DNA of 22,690 bases, taken from Candidatus Mediterraneibacter colneyensis. Lineage in GTDB: Bacteria; Bacillota; Clostridia; Lachnospirales; Lachnospiraceae. Below, one piece after another: positions 16,045 through 22,690 of the stretch; positions within the stretch are counted from its first letter, which is position 1; every line of letters starts with the position of its first letter. The notes beneath the pieces are model-generated. The model made no database searches. It was not told the origin of the DNA and worked only from the letters and a program-made list of their open reading frames with translations. The stretch lies in contig DXEY01000030.1 of NCBI GenBank assembly GCA_019114745.1, positions 1 to 22,690 of the forward strand, written 5' to 3'. The translations under genes were made by a program, and so were the position numbers.

Positions 16045-17259
16045 CTAATACAATTTTGCGCTGATCAGCTTCGGACGGAATCCGTTTTTCTCAAGGGCAT
16101 CGAGGATCCGGTTTTTGTGCTCCGTACCGAATGCTTCCATCGTAATCCTGAGCTCCACGGCAGCATTTCTGTTTGTGCTGACAAACTGGTTATGTTCCAG
16201 CTTGATTACATTGCCCTGTTCATCCGCAATTGTCTTTGCCACCTGCACAAGCTCGCCCGGCTTGTCCGGGAGCAGTACAGATACAGAAAAGATACGGTCT
16301 CTCTGGATCAGTCCGTGCTGGACAATGGACGACATTGTTATAACGTCCATATTTCCGCCGCTCAGGATACACACTGCCTTCTTCCCCCGGCAGTCCAGCT
16401 GTTTGAGGGCAGCTACCGAAAGCAGTCCCGAATTTTCCACGATCATCTTATGGTTTTCCACCATATCAAGAAATGCGCCGATCAGTTCGTCGTCTTCTAC
16501 AAGAAGGATCTCGTCCACATTTTCCCTGACATAGGGTAAGATCTTATCTCCCACCGCTTTTACCGCAGTACCGTCGGCGATCGTATCGGCGCTGTCAAGC
16601 TCCACTACTTCCCCGGCCTGAAGAGCTGCGGTCATACTCGCCGCTTCCGCAGGTTCAACACCGATCACCCTGATCTTCGGATTGAGCATCTTTGCCAGCG
16701 TGGAAACCCCTGAGATCAGTCCGCCGCCTCCTACCGGGACCAGGATATAATCTACGGTAGGAAGTTCCTGAACGATCTCCATTGCGATAGAACCCTGTCC
16801 GACTGCCACATCCAGGTCATTGAACGGATGGACAAAGGTATATCCCTCTTTCTCAGCCAGCTCGCACGCATAGGCATAAGCGTCATCATACACGTCTCCG
16901 TGGAGTACCACTTCCGCTCCGTAGCTCTTCGTCCGGTTCACCTTGATCAGCGGCGTCACTGTGGGCATAACGATCACTGCTTTACATCCGAATTTCTGGG
17001 CGGCAAACGCAACGCCCTGAGCGTGATTCCCCGCAGAAGCCGTGATCAGTCCCTTTGCCCGCTCCTCTTCCGACATCCGGCTGATCTTATAATAGGCGCC
17101 GCGGATCTTATATGCCCCCGTATGCTGCATATTTTCCGGTTTTAAGTAGATCTTCCCGCCCGTCTGCTCACTTAAGTATTCACTCCAGATCAGCTTGGTC
17201 GGATTTGTCACCTGCCTGACCAGTTCGCTTGCTTCCTCAAATTTCTCCAGTGTCATCAT
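16045..17259 (-). CDS. ilvA: Threonine ammonia-lyase (threonine deaminase) with C-terminal ACT domain
   Basis: PLP enzyme that turns threonine into 2-oxobutanoate and ammonia, feeding isoleucine synthesis or threonine breakdown. The 404 residues contain the PLP lysine K51 in TGAYKIRGAYYK, SAGNHAQGVAF (75-85) and the phosphate-binding PVGGGGLISG (175-184). The tail from about 325 (SVLLPDKPGELVQVAKTIAD) is one ACT domain. This single-ACT form is shorter than the 514-residue E. coli IlvA with two ACT-like regulatory modules, and differs from the ACT-less catabolic TdcB, so feedback control by isoleucine or another ligand is likely but untested. Two adjacent ATGs exist; AAGG is 7 bases from the first. 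It follows ftsY by 41 bases with no promoter seen. Confidence 0.93.
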   Translation of the reverse strand: MMTLEKFEEASELVRQVTNPTKLIWSEYLSEQTGGKIYLKPENMQHTGAYKIRGAYYKISRMSEEERAKGLITASAGNHAQGVAFAAQKFGCKAVIVMPTVTPLIKVNRTKSYGAEVVLHGDVYDDAYAYACELAEKEGYTFVHPFNDLDVAVGQGSIAMEIVQELPTVDYILVPVGGGGLISGVSTLAKMLNPKIRVIGVEPAEAASMTAALQAGEVVELDSADTIADGTAVKAVGDKILPYVRENVDEILLVEDDELIGAFLDMVENHKMIVENSGLLSVAALKQLDCRGKKAVCILSGGNMDVITMSSIVQHGLIQRDRIFSVSVLLPDKPGELVQVAKTIADEQGNVIKLEHNQFVSTNRNAAVELRITMEAFGTEHKNRILDALEKNGFRPKLISAKLY

Positions 17260-17300
17260 TTTTCAACCTTCTTTCCTGCTGCGCATGTCTGTGTCTGTTT

Positions 17301-18242
17301 CTATTCCTCTTCCTCCCGGTAAAACAGTGCGTTTACAAATTCGTCCGGATCAAATTTCTGAAGATCGTCGATGCTCTCTCCAACCCCGATGAATTTTACC
17401 GGTATCCCCAGTTCAGCCTGGATTGCCACCGCGATCCCGCCTTTTGCCGTACCGTCCATCTTTGTCAGGATCACTCCCGTGATATCTGCCGCTTCATTAA
17501 ATTCTCTTGCCTGTACCAGTGCATTCTGGCCTGTCGTCGCATCAAGCACGACCAGAGTTTCCCGGAACGCCCCGGGATATTCCCGGTCGATCACACGGTT
17601 GATCTTTTTTAATTCCTCCATCAGGTTTTTCTTATTGTGGAGCCTTCCCGCGGTATCGCAGAGGAGCACGTCTGCCTTTCTCGCCTTAGCCGCAGCCACA
17701 GCGTCGTAGATCACAGACGCCGGATCTGCTCCCTCCTGGCCTCCGATCATATCAACGCCCGCGCGGTCTGCCCATTCCTTCAGCTGTTCTCCTGCCGCCG
17801 CGCGGAAGGTATCCGCCGCCGCCAGTACCACGCGTTTCCCCTGTCCCTTCAGCTTACCGGCAAGTTTTCCGATGGTCGTCGTCTTTCCGACTCCGTTGAC
17901 GCCGATGACAAACACGACGGAAGTGCGCTCCTCAAACTCATAGGCAGCCTCCCCTACGTCCATCTGCTCACGGATGCTGTCGATCAGGAGCTGCCGGCAC
18001 TCGATCGGCTCCTTGATGTGCTGCTGGCGGACTTTTTCTTTCAGATCGTCCAGGATATTCATCGTAGCATGTACTCCCAGATCTCCCATGATCAGCGTCT
18101 CTTCGAGCTCCTCGTAAAAGTCGTCGTCAATCCTGGAAAACCCGTGAAAGATACTGTCCATACCGGATACGATATTATCTCTTGTCTTGGTCAGCCCTGA
18201 TACCAGGCGTTTAAAGAAACCCTTTTTTTCTTCCATACTCAT
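17301..18242 (-). CDS. ftsY: Signal recognition particle receptor FtsY
   Basis: GTPase that docks SRP-bound ribosomes at the membrane for co-translational insertion. The 313-residue protein is the short form: an N domain (about 1-100) without the long acidic A domain of E. coli, then the G domain with GVNGVGKTTTIGKL (114-127), AADTFRAAA (142-150), DTAGR (196-200) and TKMDG (260-264). Its N-terminal amphipathic stretch (KKGFFKRLVSGLTKTRDNI) suits membrane contact. Start choice is ambiguous between the ATG at 18242 and the next at 18236; an AGGAG...GGGAG run serves either. It follows smc by 11 bases, the standard order in Firmicutes, so it shares the rnc-smc mRNA. Confidence 0.97.
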   Translation of the reverse strand: MSMEEKKGFFKRLVSGLTKTRDNIVSGMDSIFHGFSRIDDDFYEELEETLIMGDLGVHATMNILDDLKEKVRQQHIKEPIECRQLLIDSIREQMDVGEAAYEFEERTSVVFVIGVNGVGKTTTIGKLAGKLKGQGKRVVLAAADTFRAAAGEQLKEWADRAGVDMIGGQEGADPASVIYDAVAAAKARKADVLLCDTAGRLHNKKNLMEELKKINRVIDREYPGAFRETLVVLDATTGQNALVQAREFNEAADITGVILTKMDGTAKGGIAVAIQAELGIPVKFIGVGESIDDLQKFDPDEFVNALFYREEEE

Positions 18243-18253
18243 CTCCCTTTCTC

Positions 18254-21200
18254 CTACTCATCCAGCTCGTTCTCCAGAAGATCCACCGATACAAGTGTAG
18301 AGACTCCCTTTTCCTGCATCGTTATCCCGTACAGCCTGTCGGCTGATGACATTGTTCCCCGCCTGTGGGTGATCACAATAAACTGGGTGTTCTCCGTCAG
18401 CTTGTGGAGATACCGTGCAAATCTGGTCACGTTATTGTCATCCAGAGCCGCCTCGATCTCATCCAGAAGACAGAAGGGCGACGGCTTCAGGTTCTGGATC
18501 GCAAAGAGCAGTGAAATAGCGGTCAGCGCTTTCTCCCCGCCGGAGAGCTGCATCATATTCTGAAGTTTTTTGCCCGGCGGCTGCGCGATGATCCGAATCC
18601 CCGCCTCCAGGATATCCTCATCTTCCATCAGCTCCAGCGTACCTTTTCCGCCTCCGAAAAGTTCCCGGAACACAACGTTAAATTCTTCCGATATCTTCCT
18701 GAACTGCTCGGCGAACTGCTTACGCATCGCCGCATCCAGCTCCTCGATGATCTGGACAAGGGTCGCCTCTGCCTCCACCAGGTCATCGTGCTGGTTTTTC
18801 AGAAAGCCGTAACGTTCTGATACATTCTTATAATCCTCGATCGCATTGACATTGACTGTCCCGAGCTTACGGATATCACTTCTCAGTGTCTGTATCTGAC
18901 GCTTCATATATGCAAGATCAGTCAGGTTCACATCCCTCAGTTCCATCGCGTGGTTGTATGTGATCTCATACTCTTCCCACATATAATTCATCTGCTTTTC
19001 CGACGACGCCTCGTAGGATTCTTTCTGGCTGTTCAATCGGAAACACTCTTTGTCGAGGGATGAGATATGCTTTGCAAGCTCCTCCCTCATCTTCAGGAAA
19101 TCTTTATGCTTCTGGTTGAGTTCATCCCGTTTTCCGGTCTGGGAGGCGATCTCCTGTTCAATCTCCGCATAGAGTTCTTTGGAATCTTCGATCGTCTGTC
19201 TCAGTTCCCGGATCTTTTCCTCTTTCTCCCGTATCTCCTCCGACGCATGATCTTTATTTTCATCGAGTTCCTTAAGCTCAGACTCAAACTTGCCGATCTC
19301 TTCGTCAATACGCATGAGGTTCTCTTCGATAAACGTATTCTGCTGTTCAAATCCGGCAAGAGCAAGATGTACTTTTTCCGACTCTCTGAGCTGTTCGCTC
19401 TCAGTCTCCTTCTCAGCGTCAAGCAGCTTCTGCAGGGAGCTGATAGCTGTATTCAATTCTCCTTCGAGATTTTCGGAAGTCTCAAGCTCCATCTGGATCG
19501 ACTCTTCATTCTCAGCGATCCGCTGCAGTTCCCTCTCCAGATCCATCTGTTCCCCGGCAAATCTCTCCTGTCGCTCTTTCGCTTCCCGCAGCCTTACCTG
19601 AGTCTGCTCCACGTTCATCTTTTCTGTATTTTCATGTACGGAAGCTTTTCTCAGTTCTTTCTGGATCTCATCGATCGCGCTGTAGCAGGCAGCCCTCTCG
19701 GTCTTGACCTGGCTTACCTGCTGCTCCATCGCGTCCATCTCCTGCTTCAGCATGGCTACCGTTTTCTCAAACTCTTCGATCTCACGGCGGCGGCTCAGGA
19801 GATTGCTCGAGTTCTTAAAAGCACCTCCGGTCATAGAGCCTCCCGGATTGATCAGCTCTCCCTCTAAGGTCACCAGCCTGAGAGACTGGCGGTATTTTCT
19901 GGCGATCGCAATACCGTCGTCGATATTGTCCACCACGATCGTCCGCCCCAAAAGCTGCGCGGCAAGACCTTCAAAGCGCTTTTCCACATGGACGAGCGTA
20001 TTCGCAAGACCGATCACGCCCTTTTCTCTCAGCGCTTCCGGCGTGCGGATTCCCGCAGTCCCGTTCATACTTGTAAGTGGAAGGAAGGTAGCGCGCCCGA
20101 ATTTGTTCTTCTTGAGAAATGCGATCATGCGCTTCGCCGTCTCTTCATTGTCCGTGACGATGTTCTGGATACTTCCGCCAAGCGCCGTCTCGACCGCGAT
20201 CTCATATTCCTTATCTACCTTGATGATATCGGCAACAACACCGATCAGGCCCTTTTCCTGTTCCTTATTCGCCATGACCCGCCGGATGCTGTTCCCGTAC
20301 CCGTCATAGCGCTCTGTAATATTTTTCAGCGACTCCAGGCGGGAGGACTCTCTGTGGTATGCTGTCTGTCCGATCCGCAGCTTTTCCTGCTTTCCGGCAA
20401 GTTCTTTCTGGAGTGTTTCAATCTTCTGTTCGTTCTCCGCGATCCGGGTATTATACCCCTGTATCGTCCCCTGTACGTTCGCGAGTTCTTCCTCGTATTC
20501 CTTCAGGCGCACCTGCAGCCGTTCTGCCTCCTCAGCAGCTTCTAAAATACTGCGGGAAAGTTCCGCCTTTCGTGATGCGATCTGGTCTTTTGTCGTATCA
20601 TAATGCTGGATCTTTGCCTTCGTGGAAGCGCGGTTTCCGAGAAGATCCATGATCTCCTGCTTCTTTTCCTCGATCTGCGCCGTATGTTCCGCGATCTGCG
20701 ACTGAACTTCGATCAGCGCGGTTTTCGCAGCCATATCCCGGGCGGAAGCATCTTTGAGCTTCTCCTCAAGTTCCGACTTTTCGCCCCTGAGCGAGTCCTT
20801 CTGCGCTGTCCTCGTCTCAATCTCCACATGGATGGCGCTGGCACGGTTTCCATAGTGCTCGTCATTCATCCGGGCTGTATTGATCTGCTCTTTCAGGACA
20901 TTGATCTGTCCCTCGAGCTGCTGTCTCAAAAGATTTGTCTCATTGAGCTGGCTTTTTGCCGTCTCGATCGCAAGGTCGATCTCTTCTACTTCTTCCTCGA
21001 TCGCCTCGTACTCCGCCTTCATCTCCTCATAACGGCTGTTGGATTCCTCCATTTCTTCTTCCGCTATTTTGTATTTTTCTTCAATTTCCCTGATCCGCTC
21101 ACGGAGACGTTCTTCTTCCAGGAGGAACATATTGATGTCATAAGTCTTGAGTTCTTCCTTTTTTTTCAGATATTCTCTCGCCGTCTCAGACTGTTTCTCC

Positions 21201-21814
21201 AGCGGGCCGAGCTGTTTTTCCAGCTCCTGCAGGATATCGTTGACACGGGTCAGGTTCATCCGCTCTTCATCCAGTTTTTTTACCGAGAGGTTCTTCCGTC
21301 TCTTAAATTTGACAATTCCCGCAGCCTCGTCAAAAAGCTCTCTCCTCTCCTCGGGCTTTCCGCTCAGGATCTTATCGATCTGTCCCTGTCCGATGATCGA
21401 ATAGCCTTCCTTTCCGATCCCCGTGTCATAGAACATCTCGTTAATGTCCTTGAGCCTGCACGCCGCCCCGTTGATCAGGTACTCGCTCTCCCCGGAACGG
21501 TACAGCTTTCGGGTGACCGTCACTTCCTCGAAGTCAACCGGGAGCTGGTGATCGGAATTATCCAGGGTGATCGCCACAGAAGCATAGCTCAGCGGCTTTC
21601 GGTTCTCAGTCCCCGAAAAGATCACATCCTGCATGCTGCCTCCCCGGAGCTGCTTCACCCTCTGTTCGCCGAGCACCCATCTGACAGCGTCCGCCACATT
21701 GCTCTTTCCGCTGCCGTTGGGGCCTACGATCCCGGTGATCCCGTTGTGAAAATCAAATTTTATCTTATTGGCAAAAGATTTAAATCCCTGCACCTCAATA
21801 TTCTTTAAGTACAT
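18254..21814 (-). CDS. smc: Chromosome partition protein SMC
   Basis: ATPase of the SMC-ScpAB complex that compacts and segregates the chromosome. The 1186 residues equal the Bacillus length. The N-terminal head has Walker A GPNGSGKSN (31-39) and the signature LSGGEKALTAISLLFAI starts at 1090, followed by Walker B FCLLDEIEAALDD (1114-1126) and the D-loop. Between the heads are two long heptad-rich coiled coils (about 170-500 and 660-1020), separated by a flexible hinge (about 500-655, including GLIGVVADIIKVDKEYE and LINPGGSMTGGAFKNS). The start has only a weak AGAGA before it; the gene begins 12 bases after the rnc stop. scpA and scpB are not in the window. Confidence 0.98.
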   Translation of the reverse strand: MYLKNIEVQGFKSFANKIKFDFHNGITGIVGPNGSGKSNVADAVRWVLGEQRVKQLRGGSMQDVIFSGTENRKPLSYASVAITLDNSDHQLPVDFEEVTVTRKLYRSGESEYLINGAACRLKDINEMFYDTGIGKEGYSIIGQGQIDKILSGKPEERRELFDEAAGIVKFKRRKNLSVKKLDEERMNLTRVNDILQELEKQLGPLEKQSETAREYLKKKEELKTYDINMFLLEEERLRERIREIEEKYKIAEEEMEESNSRYEEMKAEYEAIEEEVEEIDLAIETAKSQLNETNLLRQQLEGQINVLKEQINTARMNDEHYGNRASAIHVEIETRTAQKDSLRGEKSELEEKLKDASARDMAAKTALIEVQSQIAEHTAQIEEKKQEIMDLLGNRASTKAKIQHYDTTKDQIASRKAELSRSILEAAEEAERLQVRLKEYEEELANVQGTIQGYNTRIAENEQKIETLQKELAGKQEKLRIGQTAYHRESSRLESLKNITERYDGYGNSIRRVMANKEQEKGLIGVVADIIKVDKEYEIAVETALGGSIQNIVTDNEETAKRMIAFLKKNKFGRATFLPLTSMNGTAGIRTPEALREKGVIGLANTLVHVEKRFEGLAAQLLGRTIVVDNIDDGIAIARKYRQSLRLVTLEGELINPGGSMTGGAFKNSSNLLSRRREIEEFEKTVAMLKQEMDAMEQQVSQVKTERAACYSAIDEIQKELRKASVHENTEKMNVEQTQVRLREAKERQERFAGEQMDLERELQRIAENEESIQMELETSENLEGELNTAISSLQKLLDAEKETESEQLRESEKVHLALAGFEQQNTFIEENLMRIDEEIGKFESELKELDENKDHASEEIREKEEKIRELRQTIEDSKELYAEIEQEIASQTGKRDELNQKHKDFLKMREELAKHISSLDKECFRLNSQKESYEASSEKQMNYMWEEYEITYNHAMELRDVNLTDLAYMKRQIQTLRSDIRKLGTVNVNAIEDYKNVSERYGFLKNQHDDLVEAEATLVQIIEELDAAMRKQFAEQFRKISEEFNVVFRELFGGGKGTLELMEDEDILEAGIRIIAQPPGKKLQNMMQLSGGEKALTAISLLFAIQNLKPSPFCLLDEIEAALDDNNVTRFARYLHKLTENTQFIVITHRRGTMSSADRLYGITMQEKGVSTLVSVDLLENELDE

Positions 21815-21826
21815 ATGATCTCTACT

Positions 21827-22519
21827 CTATCTTTCTTTCCGAAGTTTTAATATCGCCTTGTAGGCAGCCTGCTGTTCCGCAGCCTTTTTCGTCCTTCCCT
21901 GTCCTTCTCCGCATACAGTATCTCCGATCTTTACTTCTACATAGAAAGACTTATTGTGATCCGGACCCTCTTCCCGGATCAGGCAATACGAAATATCTCC
22001 GGCTTTTTCCGCCTGCACCATCTCCTGAAGGATAGTTTTACTATCATAAAAGAGTTTTTTGTTCTCAAGATCCGTCAGGACAAACCTGTGTATGAACTCT
22101 TTTGCATTAGTAAAACCACCATCCAGATAGACCGCTCCGATCAGCGCTTCCATTGCGTCAGAGGTAACGGAATCCCTGTATCTGCCTCCGGTAGCCTCCT
22201 CGCCCTTCCCAAGGAGAAGGTAGCTTCCCAGGTCAAGATCCCGGGCGCACAGCGCAAGCGACGGCTCACACACCATGCTCGCCCTCGTCTTCGTCAGCTC
22301 GCCTTCCGGAGTGCGGGGCAGATCCAGAAAAAGGAACTCGCTGGAGACAAGCTCGAGCACGGCGTCCCCTAAAAACTCCAGCCGCTCGTTGCACTGATAT
22401 TTGGGAAGACGCTTCTCATTCGTATAGGAACTGTGCATCATCGCCTGACGTAATAAAGAAAAGTCCCGAAAGGTATAACCTGTCTTCTGTTCCAGCTCTT
22501 TTAATTTCTGATCTTTCAT
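21827..22519 (-). CDS. rnc: Ribonuclease III
   Basis: Cuts double-stranded RNA, including rRNA precursors. The 230-residue protein has the catalytic signature NERLEFLGDAVLEL (44-57) with E48 and D52, the second acidic pair D121 and E124 in TSDAMEALIGAVYLDGG, and a C-terminal double-stranded RNA-binding domain (about 155-228) ending in GRTKKAAEQQAAYKAI. The start at 22519 is the only good ATG but its Shine-Dalgarno is weak (AGAGAGTAAAGAG). It opens the rnc-smc-ftsY cluster as usual in Firmicutes. No promoter is seen between it and the stem-loop cluster, so transcription must enter from the right of the window, where acpP is expected in related genomes. Confidence 0.97.
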   Translation of the reverse strand: MKDQKLKELEQKTGYTFRDFSLLRQAMMHSSYTNEKRLPKYQCNERLEFLGDAVLELVSSEFLFLDLPRTPEGELTKTRASMVCEPSLALCARDLDLGSYLLLGKGEEATGGRYRDSVTSDAMEALIGAVYLDGGFTNAKEFIHRFVLTDLENKKLFYDSKTILQEMVQAEKAGDISYCLIREEGPDHNKSFYVEVKIGDTVCGEGQGRTKKAAEQQAAYKAILKLRKER

Positions 22520-22562
22520 ATCTCTTTACTCTCTTTGCTGTACTGTCTGTCATGTTCCGAGT

Positions 22563-22690
22563 CAGGACCACCGGCTGAGCCGGTGGCTTGCTCTGCCCCT
22601 ATAAGGGGCTATTACCTGCTTGCGCCCGGAAGGCGCACTGAAGGCCTGCCAGCCGCACCACATCCACAGCAGCCCCTAAAGGGGCTTATT
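22563..22690 (-). repeat. Cluster of four short stem-loops upstream of rnc; possible IS200/IS605-type end or dispersed repeat
   Basis: Four GC-rich hairpins occur in about 120 bases: CCACCGGC-TGA-GCCGGTGG (22568-22586), GCCCCT-ATA-AGGGGC (22595-22609), TGCGCC-CGGAA-GGCGCA (22621-22637) and AGCCCC-TAAA-GGGGCT (22671-22686). The second and fourth are near-copies of each other. On the minus strand the last part ends GAGCAAGCCACCGGCTCAGC..., which resembles the 3' hairpins of TnpB-associated (omega) RNAs. No gene of that kind is visible before the edge: the two minus-strand frames end at 22612 and 22599 after 25-28 codons that I cannot assign. The class of element is an inference; the hairpins themselves are plain. 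Confidence 0.55.

Noticed and set aside
20603..21808. A 401-codon plus-strand open frame opposite smc, and a similar 349-codon one opposite the helicase (5496-6545).
   Set aside because: Both are complementary-frame shadows with low-complexity Leu/Phe/Arg-rich translations; the opposite strand encodes clear full-length families.
22599..22690. C-terminal tail of a tnpB gene at the right edge.
   Set aside because: Two minus-strand frames are open for 25-28 codons but one is preceded by a stop at 22686-22688 and neither shows a recognisable TnpB motif; too little sequence to call.

Overview
The window is chromosomal DNA from an anaerobic, spore-forming low-to-mid-GC Firmicute, most likely a Lachnospiraceae member (Clostridium cluster XIVa). 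The reasons are a clear spoIVA with a sporulation-type (sigma-E-like) promoter, the der-plsY-gpsA-spoIVA and rnc-smc-ftsY gene orders usual in Clostridia, a long (393 aa) divergent PRPP synthetase, a PDZ/radical-SAM/DUF512 protein and a class A RNase P RNA. Genus is an inference. Almost everything is on the minus strand, so the text below follows transcription from right to left.

Right edge to 15,485: about 170 bases of short stem-loops at the edge (possibly the end of an IS200/IS605-type element or a dispersed repeat), then rnc (RNase III), smc, ftsY, a threonine ammonia-lyase with an ACT domain, and a DUF1653 protein, all closely spaced. This run meets prs, the only plus-strand gene, head-on at a strong bidirectional terminator (about 15,407-15,458). 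The 179-base gap 14,030-14,208 holds two divergent promoters, one for prs and one for the minus-strand block DUF512 protein - der - plsY - gpsA. This block joins a radical SAM protein, the ribosome-assembly GTPase Der and the first steps of glycerophospholipid synthesis. spoIVA follows behind its own sigma-E-like promoter.

8,128-5,256: a 20-bp perfect palindrome with a 3-base loop sits directly against the promoter of a 904-residue SF2 helicase that carries two hydrophobic segments in its C-terminal part. It is the least ordinary protein-coding gene in the window. Downstream, a well-formed sigma-A promoter starts a likely nucleoside/purine salvage operon: purine nucleoside phosphorylase, an MTA/SAH-deaminase-like amidohydrolase, a divergent MogA/MoaB-fold protein, a metallo-beta-lactamase-fold hydrolase and RNase HI. 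The rnpB promoter begins inside the end of the RNase HI gene; rnpB (RNase P RNA) follows, and a class I DAHP synthase gene runs off the left edge only about 30 bases after it.

Most of the window is conserved core genome. The points worth attention are the stem-loop cluster next to rnc, the helicase with its palindrome, the spoIVA leader in which a hairpin could hide the ribosome binding site in read-through RNA, and the divergent MogA-like protein. I saw no CRISPR array, tRNA, prophage or complete insertion sequence.
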